From contig JADZDD010000035.1 in NCBI GenBank assembly GCA_020851235.1, forward strand, positions 248,001 to 312,000: a stretch of DNA of 64,000 bases. Reading direction: 5' to 3'. The notes beneath the pieces were generated by a model. That model was not told where the DNA came from. It worked only from the letters and a program-made list of their open reading frames with translations, and did no database searches. The stretch is from Burkholderiales bacterium (GTDB lineage Bacteria > Pseudomonadota > Gammaproteobacteria > Burkholderiales > Casimicrobiaceae). Below, in pieces: positions 1 through 9,582 of the stretch. Each line of letters opens with the position of its first letter. Positions within the stretch are counted from its first letter, which is position 1. Position numbers and translations under genes: made by a program.

Positions 1-238
1 GCGCGGCGACGTACGCGTCTTCCGGCACCTCGCCGCGCAACTCGTGCGAGTTGAAGTCGCAGTACGGGCACTTGCGCAAGCACCACGGCAGGTGCACGTA
101 CAGCGCAAGCGGTGGCAAGGCGATGAACGACGGCCGGGTGAGCGCCGCGGCGACGCGCGACGTGCTGCCGCTGCCGGCGGCGACGTCGCGCCCCGGCGCC
201 CGCCGCGCCGGAGTGCGCAACGAAGCCGGATCATCCAT
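1..238 (-). CDS. hemW: HemW-type radical SAM protein, N-terminal part (cut by window edge)
   Basis: Only the N-terminal ~79 residues are in the window; the gene continues past base 1. HemW proteins are radical-SAM proteins related to coproporphyrinogen III dehydrogenase and are thought to handle heme. The frame contains the run YVHLPWCLRKCPYCDFNSH, with the C-x3-C-x-x-C cluster motif that binds the 4Fe-4S/SAM centre, followed by the N-S-H typical of HemW. About 45 Pro/Ala/Arg-rich residues precede the catalytic domain. The ATG at 238 overlaps the rdgB stop by 8 bases, so it is the last gene of an rph-rdgB-hemW operon, a common proteobacterial order. The family call is firm; the ending cannot be judged. 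Confidence 0.9.
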   Translation of the reverse strand, partial: MDDPASLRTPARRAPGRDVAAGSGSTSRVAAALTRPSFIALPPLALYVHLPWCLRKCPYCDFNSHELRGEVPEDAYVAA

Positions 239-851
239 GTTGCCACGCACGGGCGCCGTCCTGCGTCATGCGCAGTTGCGCGATGAGCTCGCGCATCGCG
301 TGGCCGCGATGCGAGACCGCGTTCTTGCGTTCGAGCGGCAGCTCCGCGCCGGTCATCCCGGTGCCGTCGACCTCGAAATGGGGGTCGTAGCCGAAGCCGC
401 CGCTGCCGCGCGGCACGTCGACGATGCGCCCGTGGCAGTACCCCTGCGCGATGAACGGCTCGGGATCGTCGGCATGGCGCACGAGCACGAGGACGCAGGT
501 GTAATGCGCGCGCCGATTCGTCTGCCCGGCGAGTGCCGCGACGAGCTTCGCGTTGTTGCGCGCGTCCGAGCGCGGATCACCCGCGTAGCGCGCCGATTGC
601 ACGCCCGGTGCGCCGCCGAGCGCGGCCACGCACACGCCGGAGTCGTCGGCGAGCGCCGGCAACCCGGCGTGGCGGCTCGCGTGCCGTGCCTTCGCCAGCG
701 CGTTCTCGACGAAGGTGACGTGCGGCTCGTCGGCCTCGGCGATCCCGAGTTCGTCCTGCGCGACGACGTCGATCCCGAGCGGCGTGAGGAGCCGCCGGAA
801 CTCGCGCAGCTTGCCGGCGTTGCCCGAGGCGAGCACGAGCCGCTCGATCAT
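231..851 (-). CDS. rdgB: RdgB/HAM1 non-canonical purine NTP pyrophosphatase
   Basis: This 206-residue protein is a house-cleaning enzyme that hydrolyses dITP, ITP and XTP to monophosphates and so keeps deaminated purines out of DNA and RNA. The start [14 protein letters not shown] is the substrate-binding signature, followed by ADDSGV (metal/catalytic Asp pair), [15 protein letters not shown] and SHRG near the C-terminus, all in family order and at normal length. Its ATG overlaps the rph stop by 4 bases (ATGA) and its own stop overlaps the start of hemW, so translation of the three genes is probably coupled. Confidence 0.95.
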   Translation of the reverse strand: MIERLVLASGNAGKLREFRRLLTPLGIDVVAQDELGIAEADEPHVTFVENALAKARHASRHAGLPALADDSGVCVAALGGAPGVQSARYAGDPRSDARNNAKLVAALAGQTNRRAHYTCVLVLVRHADDPEPFIAQGYCHGRIVDVPRGSGGFGYDPHFEVDGTGMTGAELPLERKNAVSHRGHAMRELIAQLRMTQDGARAWQHG

Positions 852-1570
852 GCGGCGAGCGCCGCCTCTTGCGCCGCGACGAGCTGCGCGATCCCCGTCG
901 CGCCGAGCGCGAGCAGTGCATCGAGCTCGTCACGCGTGAACGGCGCCCCTTCCGCCGTCCCCTGCACCTCGACGATTCCCCCCGACGCGGTCATCACCAC
1001 GTTCATGTCGGTGTCGCACGCGGAGTCCTCGGCGTAGTCGAGGTCGAGCACCGGCGTGCCGCCGACGATGCCCACCGACACCGCGGCCACGAACTCGCGC
1101 AGCGGCGACTGCGCGACGAGCCCTTGCGCGCGACACCAGGCGAGCGCATCCGCCACGGCAACGCAGGCACCGCTGATGGCAGCGCAGCGCGTGCCACCGT
1201 CCGCCTGCAGCACGTCGCAGTCGATCTTGATCGTGCGCTCGCCAAGCGCCGCGAGATCGACGACCGCGCGCAGGCTGCGGCCGATGAGGCGCTGGATCTC
1301 CTGCGTGCGCCCGCTCTGCCTGCCTTCGACCGCCTCGCGACGCCCGCGCGTGTGCGTGGCACGCGGCAACATCCCGTACTCCGCGGTGAGCCAGCCCTGG
1401 CCGCGGCCCTTGAGGAAGGTCGGCACGCCCTCCTCGACGCTGGCGGTGCACAGGACGTGTGTATCGCCCATGGCGACCAGCACCGAGCCTTCGGCGTGGC
1501 GGGTGAAGCCTCGGGTGAAGCGTAGCGGCCGCAGTTCGTCCTGGCGGCGACCACCGGAGCGGGAGGACAT
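848..1570 (-). CDS. rph: Ribonuclease PH
   Basis: This 240-residue protein is the phosphate-dependent 3' exoribonuclease that trims tRNA 3' ends. Visible family motifs are [20 protein letters not shown] near the N-terminus, the [15 protein letters not shown] run that binds phosphate and [15 protein letters not shown], and the acidic D-x-D-Y-x-E-D-x-x-x-D-T-D-M stretch that holds the metal ligands. I chose the ATG at 1570 because it gives the normal family N-terminus ([15 protein letters not shown]); the frame stays open far upstream only because of high GC. It is the first gene of the rph-rdgB-hemW operon. Confidence 0.95.
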   Translation of the reverse strand: MSSRSGGRRQDELRPLRFTRGFTRHAEGSVLVAMGDTHVLCTASVEEGVPTFLKGRGQGWLTAEYGMLPRATHTRGRREAVEGRQSGRTQEIQRLIGRSLRAVVDLAALGERTIKIDCDVLQADGGTRCAAISGACVAVADALAWCRAQGLVAQSPLREFVAAVSVGIVGGTPVLDLDYAEDSACDTDMNVVMTASGGIVEVQGTAEGAPFTRDELDALLALGATGIAQLVAAQEAALAA

Positions 1571-1694
1571 GAGCAGGCGAGGCGATGCAAAGTCGTCATT
1601 ATCCCTTGTCGCGTCGTCCGTGCGCGGACCCGCCATCCGCGCGCACCGGCCGCTGCCGCTGCGCCCGCCGCCGTCGCGCCGGCGGCAAGGCGCG

Positions 1695-2702
1695 TCAACG
1701 CGGTGGCCGCTGCCCGACCGCCGCCGCGAGGCCCGTCGCCAGCGACAGCGGCGGCGTCCAGGCAAAGTGCGTGCGAAACGCCGTCGTATCGACCGCGAGC
1801 GACGTGACCAGACGCGCGATGCGTGCGCCGACGCCGGGCAGGTGCGTTGCGGCCCGCAGGAGCGCAGGTGGAAAGGGCACGATGCGCGGCGCAACGTCGA
1901 GTGCGGCCGCGAGCGCGCGCACGAGCTCGGGCGTGGATGGAGCTTCGGCATCGGCGACGAAGTACGCGGCAAAGCGTGCGCCATCGGCGCCATCACCGGC
2001 GGCGGCATCCGCGTGCAGCACGGCAAGCAGCGCCGACGCGAGATTGCCACTGCCAAGAAGGCTGCGCCGATTGACGATGGATGCCACCGGCAGGAGCGCG
2101 CCGCGGTGCACCGCGTGCGCGAGCGCCGCGAAGTTCGCCTTGGCGCCGGGGCCGTAGACGAGCGGCAACCGCAGCGCGGTCACGCGCAATCCGGTTTCGG
2201 CGGCGACCCGGGCAAGGCCCGCTTCGGCGGCCACCTTGCTCGCACCGTACGGATCGGCGGGGGCAAGCGGGTCGTCCTCGCGCAACGCGCGCGCGGCAGG
2301 CGAGGATTCGCCGTGCACCTTGACCGAGCTTGCAAAGACGACGTGGCGCACGCCGGCCGCGGCGGCCGCCGCGGCGAGCCGCACCGGCACGTCGGCATTG
2401 ATGGCGGCGAGCGCGGCACGTGCCGCCGGCCCCGCGCCGTGCGGCCGGTGCGCCTGCGCCGCCAGGTGGATGAGCGTCGTCGATCCGGCGAGTGCATCGC
2501 GTAGTGCGCCGGCGTCGGCGTGCACGAGATCACCGACCGCGCGCTTCACCACGCCGCTGGCGAGATCCTCGCCGGAGGCGCGAACCAGCGCACGCACGCC
2601 GTAGCCCGCGGCGAGCAGCGCCGGCACCACGGCCTGTCCGACGAATCCCCGCGCCCCGGTGACCGCAATCGTTGGCTGCGGTGGCGTCACAGCCACTTCC
2701 AT
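1695..2702 (-). CDS. NAD-dependent epimerase/dehydratase (extended SDR, nucleotide-sugar type)
   Basis: The 335-residue product starts with a Rossmann motif, [12 protein letters not shown], has the catalytic Ser in [10 protein letters not shown] and the Tyr-x3-Lys pair in YGASKVAAE. These are the marks of extended short-chain dehydrogenases of the UDP-glucose 4-epimerase/WcaG group that modify nucleotide sugars for surface polysaccharide. The ATG at 2702 overlaps the 3' end of the upstream glycosyltransferase by 16 bases, so the two are translated as a unit and probably serve the same glycan. The exact sugar cannot be read from the sequence. A 124-base gap without a gene separates it from rph. 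Confidence 0.85.
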   Translation of the reverse strand: MEVAVTPPQPTIAVTGARGFVGQAVVPALLAAGYGVRALVRASGEDLASGVVKRAVGDLVHADAGALRDALAGSTTLIHLAAQAHRPHGAGPAARAALAAINADVPVRLAAAAAAAGVRHVVFASSVKVHGESSPAARALREDDPLAPADPYGASKVAAEAGLARVAAETGLRVTALRLPLVYGPGAKANFAALAHAVHRGALLPVASIVNRRSLLGSGNLASALLAVLHADAAAGDGADGARFAAYFVADAEAPSTPELVRALAAALDVAPRIVPFPPALLRAATHLPGVGARIARLVTSLAVDTTAFRTHFAWTPPLSLATGLAAAVGQRPPR

Positions 2703-3562
2703 CCATGCCGCCGATAGAAGCGAACCGCGCTGCGCGTGAACAGCGCCACGTGGCGCAGGCCCTTGCGTGCGGCGTGGCCGCCGTGGTGCCCGATGCGCAC
2801 GCTCGGCACGTACGCGGTCTTCGTCACGCGATTGAGCCGCACGCTCCAATCGTAGTCCTCGAAATAGAGGAAGTAGCGCGGATCGAAGCCGCCGGTCTTG
2901 TCGATCGCGGCCCGCCGCACCAGCATGAACGCCCCCGACAACGCCGGAATGCCGACGATGTCCTGATCGGGTGCGGCGGCCAGGACGTCGCGCAGTTCGT
3001 AACGCTCGAGGCGGCGGCGGAACATCCGCCGCAGGACGCCGGGGGCAAAGCCGCGCAGGAAGAGATCGAGGATCGCGGGATAGCGCTTGCACAGGTACAC
3101 GGGCTTGCCGTGGCTGTCGTGCGCCTGCGGCGCGAGCGCGCCGATCTCGGGGTGCTGATCGAGCCAGGTGATCCCGACCGCGAGCGCATCCGAGGCAAGC
3201 TCGACGTCGGGGTTGAGAACCAGGTGATAGTCCGACCCCGTGCCGTGCAACACGAGATTGTGCGCGGCGCCGTAGCCGATGTTCGCGTGCCCGTGGAGGT
3301 AGGTGACGTGCACGCCGGAATCGGCGAAGCGCGCCCGACCGAGTTCGATCACGGCATCGGCGATCGCGGCGTCCTCGCTGTTGTCGATGAGCGCGAGGTG
3401 CACGGTGCGCATCACACCCAGCTCGCGGCCGGCTGCGATCGCCAGCATGAGCTTGCGCAGGCAGCGCTCCAGGAGTTTCAAGTCCGGCCGATACGTGACG
3501 ACGCTGATCTGCAGCGAGGAGGGAAGCACGAAGGGAAGCGAGGGTTGCGGAGGGTCGGGCAC
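2687..3562 (-). CDS. Glycosyltransferase family 2, rhamnosyltransferase-like
   Basis: The 291-residue protein has a GT-A fold signature: ISVVTYRPDLKLLERCL at the start, a DNS and a GYGAAHN segment that bind the nucleotide, LNPDVEL as the DxD-like metal site, and an acceptor-side FLYFEDYDWSVRLNR in which the E-D-x-D motif is typical of WbbL-like rhamnosyltransferases. No membrane segment is evident, so it is probably a cytoplasmic or peripheral enzyme of O-antigen or other surface-glycan assembly. The likely start is GTG at 3562. It overlaps the following epimerase gene. Donor and acceptor are not predictable. Confidence 0.85.
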   Translation of the reverse strand: MPDPPQPSLPFVLPSSLQISVVTYRPDLKLLERCLRKLMLAIAAGRELGVMRTVHLALIDNSEDAAIADAVIELGRARFADSGVHVTYLHGHANIGYGAAHNLVLHGTGSDYHLVLNPDVELASDALAVGITWLDQHPEIGALAPQAHDSHGKPVYLCKRYPAILDLFLRGFAPGVLRRMFRRRLERYELRDVLAAAPDQDIVGIPALSGAFMLVRRAAIDKTGGFDPRYFLYFEDYDWSVRLNRVTKTAYVPSVRIGHHGGHAARKGLRHVALFTRSAVRFYRRHGWKWL

Positions 3563-3682
3563 CCGCGCCGCGGGGGATCGGCGCTGCTAGAATCGTCGGC
3601 GAACCGACGTGAGGCGTCAACCACGATCCCGCGCGTCGTCGCTGCCCCCGCGGTCCGCAACGTTGTTTCCGAGGAGTTTGCC

Positions 3683-4468
3683 GTGAGCGCTGTTGCCACT
3701 GCCCACCCGCTTCGCGCGCGGCTTGCGAGCGGCAGCCCGATCGCCGGAGTGTGGATGGCGTTGCCGACGTCGCAGGCGAGCGCGGTCGTGGCCGCTGCCG
3801 GCTTCGACTTCGTGATCCTCGACTGCGAGCATGGCGCCTTCGACTTCGGCGCGCTCGAGTCCGCCATCGCCGCCTGCGAGGGTGCGGGTGCCGCGCCGCT
3901 CGTGCGTCTTCCCGGTGCCGATCCGTTCTTCGCGCAGCGGGTGCTCGACCTCGGCGCCGACGGCATCGTCGTGCCGCAGATCGGCGATGCGGCGAGTGCC
4001 GAGCGTGCGGTGCGGATGGCGCACTTCGCTCCCCTGGGCACGCGCGGGATGAATCCATTCACACGCGGCGGCAACTACGGCATGCCTCCGCAGCCCAAGT
4101 ACGCCACGGGCTATCCGTTCACCGGCGTCCTGGTGGAATCCCCGGCCGCGGCGAGCGATCTCGCACGCATCGTGGCCGTCCCCGTGCTCGATCTCGTCTA
4201 TCTCGGCGTGTACGACTACGCGGTGGCGATCGGCGCACCGGGACAGGTCGACGACCCGCGCGTGCTCGACTTCGTCGAGCGGGCGTCCCGGCTCGCGCGC
4301 GACGCCGGCAAGGCGGTCGGCACCACGGTGATGTCCGAGCAGCAAGCGCAGCGCTTTATCGCGATGGGTGTCAACGTCCTGCTCTACGGAGCCGACACCT
4401 GGATCCTGGGTCAGGGTGCCAAAGCCGGCCTCGCCCTCTACGAACGCCACGGATGGAAACGGCGATGA
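3683..4468 (+). CDS. HpcH/HpaI family aldolase
   Basis: This 261-residue protein belongs to the metal-dependent class II aldolases that cleave or form 2-oxo-hydroxy acids such as 2-keto-3-deoxy sugar acids or 4-hydroxy-2-oxo-heptanedioate. It shows GVWMALPTSQ, the FVILDCEHGAFDF motif, the phosphate/carboxylate-binding RGMNPFTRGGNYG stretch, the metal-ligand Glu in GVLVESPAAA and LVYLGVYDYAVAIG, which holds the second acidic ligand. The GTG at 3683 is preceded by GAGGAG at 3671-3676, which decides the start. The stop overlaps the next gene by 4 bases (ATGA), so the two are coupled. Substrate unknown. Confidence 0.88.
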   Translation: MSAVATAHPLRARLASGSPIAGVWMALPTSQASAVVAAAGFDFVILDCEHGAFDFGALESAIAACEGAGAAPLVRLPGADPFFAQRVLDLGADGIVVPQIGDAASAERAVRMAHFAPLGTRGMNPFTRGGNYGMPPQPKYATGYPFTGVLVESPAAASDLARIVAVPVLDLVYLGVYDYAVAIGAPGQVDDPRVLDFVERASRLARDAGKAVGTTVMSEQQAQRFIAMGVNVLLYGADTWILGQGAKAGLALYERHGWKRR

Positions 4469-5538
4469 CCGCGAGCGGCACCGCGACCCGTTACGACGCC
4501 ACGGCGCTCGTCGCCTTCGCGCACGCGCTCCTCGTCGGCGCCGGCGTGCGCGACGACATCGGTCGCGACGTCGCAGCCGTGCTCGTGGAGGGCGACCTCC
4601 TCGGCCACACCACGCACGGCCTGCAACTGCTGCCGGCGTATCTCGCACAGCTCGAGAAGGGAACGATGCGCGCGGCCGGCGAGCCGCAGGTGGTGAGCCG
4701 GCGCCCTGCGGTGCAGGCGTGGGACGGCGCGCGCCTGCCGGGTCCGTGGCTCGTGCTGCGCGCGCTCGATGCCGCCCGCGACATGGCGGCGACGTACGGT
4801 TCAGGGACGGTGACGATCCGCCGCTCGCATCACATCGCCTGCCTCGCCGCGTACATGAAGCGCATGACCGACCAGGGTTACGCCGCGATCCTCATGTCGT
4901 CGGACCCATCCACGTGCAGCGTGGCGCCGTTCGGCGGCACCTCGGCCGTGTTCACGCCCAATCCGCTCGCCGCCGGCATCCCGACCTCGGGTGATCCGAT
5001 CCTGCTCGACATTTCCGCGAGCTACACCACCAACGGTCTCACGCAGCGCTTGTTCGACAAGGCGGAGAAGCTGCCGCATCCGTGGGTCCAGGATGCCGCC
5101 GGCAATGCAACCGACGATCCCGCGGTGCTCTTTCGCGACCCGCCGGGAACGCTGCTGCCGCTGGGTGGGCTCGACGCCGGGCACAAGGGCTACGCGCTCG
5201 CGCTCCTCATCGAGGCGTGCACCGCAGGCCTTGCCGGGTTCGGGCGCGCCGACCCCGCCGAAGGCTGGGGTGCCACCGTCTTCGCCCAGGTGCTCGATCC
5301 GGCGGCCTTCGGCGGACGCGAGGCATACCTTCGACAGATGGATTGGCTCGTCGCCGCGTGCCACGACGCGACGCCGCGCCCGGGGGGTCCTGCCGTGCGT
5401 TTGCCCGGGGAGAACGGCATGCGCCGGTATCACGAGCAAACGCGCCGCGGCGTCGAACTCTACGCGGGCATCATGCCCGCGCTCGTGCCGTGGGCGCACA
5501 AGCTGCACGTGCCGGTGCCGGCCGCGCTGACGCGGTAG
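4465..5538 (+). CDS. Ldh2-type malate/L-lactate/ureidoglycolate dehydrogenase family oxidoreductase
   Basis: The 357-residue protein matches the Ldh_2 family, whose members use NAD(P) to oxidise 2-hydroxy acids without a Rossmann fold. Diagnostic stretches are GDLLGHTTHGLQLLPAYL near the N-terminus, IRRSHHIACLAAYMK with the catalytic His, MSSDPSTCSVAPFGG, FTPNPLAAGIPTSGDPILLDIS, LLPLGGLDAGHKGYALALLIE and RLPGENGMRRYHE. I prefer the ATG at 4465, which overlaps the aldolase stop as ATGA, over the in-frame ATG at 4453. Pairing with an aldolase suggests interconversion of a 2-oxo/2-hydroxy acid, but this is inference. Confidence 0.88.
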   Translation: MTASGTATRYDATALVAFAHALLVGAGVRDDIGRDVAAVLVEGDLLGHTTHGLQLLPAYLAQLEKGTMRAAGEPQVVSRRPAVQAWDGARLPGPWLVLRALDAARDMAATYGSGTVTIRRSHHIACLAAYMKRMTDQGYAAILMSSDPSTCSVAPFGGTSAVFTPNPLAAGIPTSGDPILLDISASYTTNGLTQRLFDKAEKLPHPWVQDAAGNATDDPAVLFRDPPGTLLPLGGLDAGHKGYALALLIEACTAGLAGFGRADPAEGWGATVFAQVLDPAAFGGREAYLRQMDWLVAACHDATPRPGGPAVRLPGENGMRRYHEQTRRGVELYAGIMPALVPWAHKLHVPVPAALTR

Positions 5539-5580
5539 CGCGCGCCCACCGCGAGCGCGCGCCGGACAGGCGGATACCGA

Positions 5581-6087
5581 TCAGCCGGACGCCTCGACGA
5601 TCTTCCGATACCCGGTCCGGGCGGCAAGGAAGACGTCGAAGGGAAACTTGATCGGGACGCCTTCGAGCGCGGCCGCCAGCATGTCGAGGTGACCTTCGAA
5701 TCCGGCGCAGGCCTTCGCCGGATCTTCGCCTGCGGGGATGCGCACCGTGAGCGCGAGGCGCGTGCGCGCGCCCTCGGGCGAGAGTTCCCAACGCAGGGGT
5801 CGCGGCGGCTCGCTGCCGCTGCTCCACGAATAGGCAAGGACACGTTGCGGCTCGTACGCCGAGACGCGGCTGTCGATGACGGTTCCGCTGTCGGCAAAGT
5901 CGATCTTCACGGCGCCACCCAGGCGCGGCTCGATCGTGCCGGGCGCGAGCCACTGCGCAAGCGCCGCCGGCTCGGTGAGCATGCGCCACACGGCTTGCGC
6001 GTCGTGTTCGAAAACCCTGCCGAGTCGTCCTTCGAATCCGCCCTCGACCCGTTCGATGCTACCCAGTTGCAACTCGATGTCCGCCAT
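5581..6087 (-). CDS. SRPBCC (AHSA1/START-like) domain protein
   Basis: The 168-residue product reads as a single SRPBCC ligand-binding domain: it has the pattern EGRLGRVFEHDAQAVWRMLTEPAALAQWLAPG near the start, then GGAVKIDF, VLAYSW and GHLDMLAAALEG at the end, as in proteins related to activator of Hsp90 ATPase. Such small cytosolic domains bind hydrophobic ligands or act in stress responses; nothing here identifies a ligand. An alternative GTG start lies at 6114. It is convergent with the Ldh2-type gene and lies upstream of nothing obviously related. Confidence 0.75.
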   Translation of the reverse strand: MADIELQLGSIERVEGGFEGRLGRVFEHDAQAVWRMLTEPAALAQWLAPGTIEPRLGGAVKIDFADSGTVIDSRVSAYEPQRVLAYSWSSGSEPPRPLRWELSPEGARTRLALTVRIPAGEDPAKACAGFEGHLDMLAAALEGVPIKFPFDVFLAARTGYRKIVEASG

Positions 6088-6191
6088 GACTCCACTCGCC
6101 TCGCTGCCGGTCACGATCCTTGGGCAGTGTAGCGCAGGCGACGCGCGCGCCTGAGCTGCCCCGAGCTTGCACGCGCTGCGATCCGACGCCC

Positions 6192-7019
6192 TTACGCGCG
6201 CCGTCCCGCCGCCACGCGCACGATGCCGGCAAGATCGCGCCGACCGACGATGGCCGTGAACCCGGCCGCGCGCAGGAGCGCCTGCACGGCCTCGGCCTGA
6301 TCGAATCCGTGCTCGACGACGAGCGCGCCGCCCGGCACGAGCCGCGCCGCCGCGCCGGCAACGATCGTCTGCAGCGCATCGAGGCCGTCGCGGCCCGACA
6401 CGAGCGCCACCCGCGGTTCATGACGCACGTCGTCCTGGGTCAGGTGCGGGTCGCCGGCGGCCACGTACGGCGGATTGCTCGCGATGAGATCGAACGGCGC
6501 ATCGTCGAGGCTCGCGTACCAGTCCGACACGCGAAACGCGACGTTGCGCAGGCCGAGCGCGTCGGCATTGCGCCGCGCGACGGCGAGCGCGTCGGCGGAC
6601 ACGTCGCTGGCCACGACGCTCGCCTGCGGACGCTCGCGCGCGAGCGCCAGCGCGATCGCGCCCGATCCGGTGCCAAGATCGAGGACCCGCGCGGGCCGAT
6701 CCGCGGGCAACCATTCGAGTGCGAGCTCGACCGCCGTCTCGGTTTCCGGCCGCGGCACGAGCACCGCCGGCGTCACCGCGAGCGTGAGGCCGAAGAACTC
6801 GCGCCGTCCGACGAGATACGCGACGGGCTCACCGGCGCGACGGCGCTCGGCCAGCGCGAAGAAGGCATCCGCGGCTTCGCGCGGGAGCGCGTCGTCGCGA
6901 TGCGCGATGAGCCAGGTCCGATCGCGGCCCAGGACGTGCGCGAGCAGCACCTGGGCGTCGATCGGCGCAAGCCACGCCTGCGCGAGCGCGCCGCCGACGG
7001 TCATAGCGCGCACCGTCAC
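6192..7019 (-). CDS. prmC: Peptide chain release factor N5-glutamine methyltransferase
   Basis: This 275-residue SAM-dependent enzyme methylates the Gln of the GGQ motif in release factors. The N-terminal helical domain carries GEPVAYLVGRREFFGL, and the Rossmann domain has VLDLGTGSGAIALALA for SAM and the catalytic SNPPYV, which grips the target glutamine. The gene follows prfA, its substrate's gene, after 9 bases on the same strand, a classic arrangement. The start is GTG at 7019 or the in-frame ATG at 7004. Confidence 0.95.
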   Translation of the reverse strand: MTVRAMTVGGALAQAWLAPIDAQVLLAHVLGRDRTWLIAHRDDALPREAADAFFALAERRRAGEPVAYLVGRREFFGLTLAVTPAVLVPRPETETAVELALEWLPADRPARVLDLGTGSGAIALALARERPQASVVASDVSADALAVARRNADALGLRNVAFRVSDWYASLDDAPFDLIASNPPYVAAGDPHLTQDDVRHEPRVALVSGRDGLDALQTIVAGAAARLVPGGALVVEHGFDQAEAVQALLRAAGFTAIVGRRDLAGIVRVAAGRRA

Positions 7020-7028
7020 CCGTCACGC

Positions 7029-8114
7029 TCACGAGGCCTCGCCCGCGAGGGCGGCAAGCTGCTCGGCCTGGTACTCCTGCGTGAGCGCGCTCACGATCTC
7101 GTCGAGCTCGCCGTCCATGATCGCGTCGATCTTGTACAGCGTGAGGTTGATGCGGTGATCGGTCACCCGGCCCTGCGGAAAGTTGTACGTGCGGATGCGC
7201 TCGCTGCGGTCCCCCGAACCGATGAGCGACTTGCGATGCGCGGCTTCCTTGCTCTGCCGCTCGTTCCGTTCGCGATCGAGCAGGCGCGAGGCGAGCACCG
7301 CCATCGCCTGCGCGCGATTGCGGTGCTGCGAGCGATCGTCCTGGCATTCGACGACGAGCCCGGTCGGCAGGTGCGTGATGCGCACCGCGGAATCGGTCCG
7401 GTTGACGTGCTGCCCGCCGGCCCCCGAGGCGCGAAACGTGTCGATCTTGAGCTCGGCCGGATTGATCGCGATGTCGGCAATGGGGTCCGCCTCGGCGATC
7501 ACCGCCACGGTGCACGCCGACGTGTGGATGCGGCCCTGCGCCTCGGTCTCCGGCACGCGCTGCACGCGATGGCCTCCCGATTCGAACTTGAGCGCCGAGT
7601 GCACGCCCTGCCCGGCGACGCGCGCGATCACTTCCTTGTAGCCGCCGAGCTCCGATGCCGATGCCGACACGATCTCGGTCGTCCAGCGATGGCGCTCGGC
7701 GTAGCGCAGGTACATGCGCAGGAGGTCCGCGGCAAACAGCGTCGACTCGTCGCCGCCGGTGCCGGCGCGAATCTCCAGGAACACGTTGCGTCCGGCGTCG
7801 GGATCCCGGGGCAGGAGCGCCGCCTGCAGCTCGCCCTCGAGTTCGGTGATGCGCGCCTGCGCGCTCGCGCGCTCCTCCGCGGCGAACTCGCGCAGCGACG
7901 GATCCTGCGCGAGCTCGTCGGCGGCGTGCAGGTCGGCTTCCGCGCGCTGGAACTCGGCGAAGCGCGCCACCACCGGGGCGAGGTCCGCGTGCTCCTTGGT
8001 GAGCGCGCGATAGCGCTCCATGTCGTGCGTGACGTCGGGCGAACCCAGAAGGCCGTCGAGCTCGGCCAAGCGGGCGGAAAGCTGCTCGAGCTTGCTTCGG
8101 AGTGACGGCTTCAT
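7029..8114 (-). CDS. prfA: Peptide chain release factor 1
   Basis: The 361-residue protein terminates translation at UAA and UAG. It shows the peptidyl-tRNA hydrolysis motif in [15 protein letters not shown], the codon-reading P-x-T tripeptide as P-E-T in [14 protein letters not shown], and the RF1-typical start [16 protein letters not shown]. Length and motif spacing are normal. It lies between hemA and prmC on the same strand, the conserved proteobacterial order. Confidence 0.97.
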   Translation of the reverse strand: MKPSLRSKLEQLSARLAELDGLLGSPDVTHDMERYRALTKEHADLAPVVARFAEFQRAEADLHAADELAQDPSLREFAAEERASAQARITELEGELQAALLPRDPDAGRNVFLEIRAGTGGDESTLFAADLLRMYLRYAERHRWTTEIVSASASELGGYKEVIARVAGQGVHSALKFESGGHRVQRVPETEAQGRIHTSACTVAVIAEADPIADIAINPAELKIDTFRASGAGGQHVNRTDSAVRITHLPTGLVVECQDDRSQHRNRAQAMAVLASRLLDRERNERQSKEAAHRKSLIGSGDRSERIRTYNFPQGRVTDHRINLTLYKIDAIMDGELDEIVSALTQEYQAEQLAALAGEAS

Positions 8115-8207
8115 GCGGAAGGTGCGAACCTGCGGAGGTGGGATGCGCCGCGCCGCACTCGCGGCGACGAGGCGGGCGGCGAGCGTGCCGCCGCGGGGAA
8201 CGCGGCG

Positions 8208-9473
8208 CTAGAGCGCGTCGTCGCGCCGGGTGGCGAGGCCGTACAACCGCTGCAGCGCGGCGGCGAGCTGCGCGCGCTCGGCATCCCCCACGGCGTTGAG
8301 TGCTGCCACCGTCGGCGCAAGGAGTTCGCGCGTGATGCCCTGCGCGAGGGCGGCAAGCGCTGCCTCCGGGTCGGCGCCGCGGGCGAGCATCGCGCGGGCC
8401 CGCGCGAGCTCGGCGGCGCGCACCGTCTCGTGATGGCTCGACAACGCCTCGATCGTCGGCACGATCGCGCGGCCGTCGAGCCAGCGCAGGAATGCCGACG
8501 CCTGGTCGGCGATCATCGCTTCCGCCTGCTGCACGGCGCCGTCGCGAATCGTCTGGTTCTCGCGCACGATGACCACGAGGTCGTCGAGCGAATACAGGAA
8601 GACGTCGTCGAGGTCGGCCGCCTCGGCTTCGACGTCGCGCGGCACGCCGAGATCGACGATGAAGATCGGCGCGTGCTTGCGCTGCTTCACCACGCGCTCC
8701 AATAACCCCTTGCCGATGATGGGCAGCGAACTCGCGGTGCAGGTGACGACGATGTCGAACTCGCGCAGGCGGTCGGGCAGCTCGTTTAGCGTCATCTCGG
8801 CCGCGCCGCTGCGCGACGCGAGGCTGCGCCCGCGTTCGAGCGTCCGGTTGGCGACCGTGACCGAGCGCGGCTGCCGCGCGAGGAAGTGCTGCGCCGCGAG
8901 CTCGATCATCTCGCCCGATCCCACGAGCAGCACGTGCTGCGTCGCGATCGACGGAAAGATCCGCTGCGCGAGCGTGACCGCGGCCGCCGCCATCGAAACC
9001 GACGTGCTGCCGATGTCGGTGCGCGTGCGCACGTCGTGCGCGACCTCGAGCGTGCGCGTGAACAGGCGATCGAGGATGAGGCCCAACGACCCCGCCGCCT
9101 CGGCCGTACGCATCGCCTGCTTCACCTGGCCCATGATCTGCGGCTCGCCCAGCACCATCGATCCCAGGCCGCTCGCAACGCGGAAGGCGTGCGGCACCGC
9201 GCGGTCGCGCGGCAACGTGTAGACGTACGGTGCGAGCGATGCCTCCGGCAGGCCGTGGACGCCTTCCAGCCACTGCGCGACCGGCGCCGGCTCGCCGCCC
9301 GCGAAATACACCTCGGTGCGTGTCGGGGTGGACAGGATCGCCGCCTCGCCGACGCGACCGGTCGCGGCGAGATCGCGCAGCGCCGCGTTGACCGTATCCG
9401 GCGCGAACGCGACCTTCTCGCGCACGTCGAGCGGAGCGGTGGTGTGATCGAGGCCGAGGGTGTAGAGGGACAT
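8208..9473 (-). CDS. hemA: Glutamyl-tRNA reductase homologue with the catalytic Cys replaced by Pro
   Basis: The 421-residue protein aligns over its whole length with glutamyl-tRNA reductase, the first enzyme of C5 tetrapyrrole synthesis: LGLDHTTAPLDVREKVAF, LGEPQIMGQVKQA, VRTRTDIGSTSVS, the NADPH domain with VLLVGSGEMIELAA and SLPIIGKGLLERV, and PRDVEAEAADLDDVFLYSLDDL. The oddity is the catalytic loop. The family motif S-T-C-N-R-T-E reads S-T-P-T-R-T-E here, so Pro50 sits where the thioester-forming Cys50 of E. coli HemA is, and the next motif GLDS reads GLGS (Gly104). I re-read the bases at 9322-9333 and the codons are ACC CCG ACA CGC. Position before prfA-prmC is canonical. The start is the ATG at 9473 (MSLYTLGLD). 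Family certain; activity doubtful. Confidence 0.88.
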   Translation of the reverse strand: MSLYTLGLDHTTAPLDVREKVAFAPDTVNAALRDLAATGRVGEAAILSTPTRTEVYFAGGEPAPVAQWLEGVHGLPEASLAPYVYTLPRDRAVPHAFRVASGLGSMVLGEPQIMGQVKQAMRTAEAAGSLGLILDRLFTRTLEVAHDVRTRTDIGSTSVSMAAAAVTLAQRIFPSIATQHVLLVGSGEMIELAAQHFLARQPRSVTVANRTLERGRSLASRSGAAEMTLNELPDRLREFDIVVTCTASSLPIIGKGLLERVVKQRKHAPIFIVDLGVPRDVEAEAADLDDVFLYSLDDLVVIVRENQTIRDGAVQQAEAMIADQASAFLRWLDGRAIVPTIEALSSHHETVRAAELARARAMLARGADPEAALAALAQGITRELLAPTVAALNAVGDAERAQLAAALQRLYGLATRRDDAL

Positions 9474-9582
9474 GGGATGGATCGTCACGCGCACCGGGCG
9501 GCGAGCGCGCCGCCGACCCGATGGACAGCGGACATTTTACCTCCCGCCCCGGCGAGCGTGCCGTGGTGACCTTGATCCAGAT

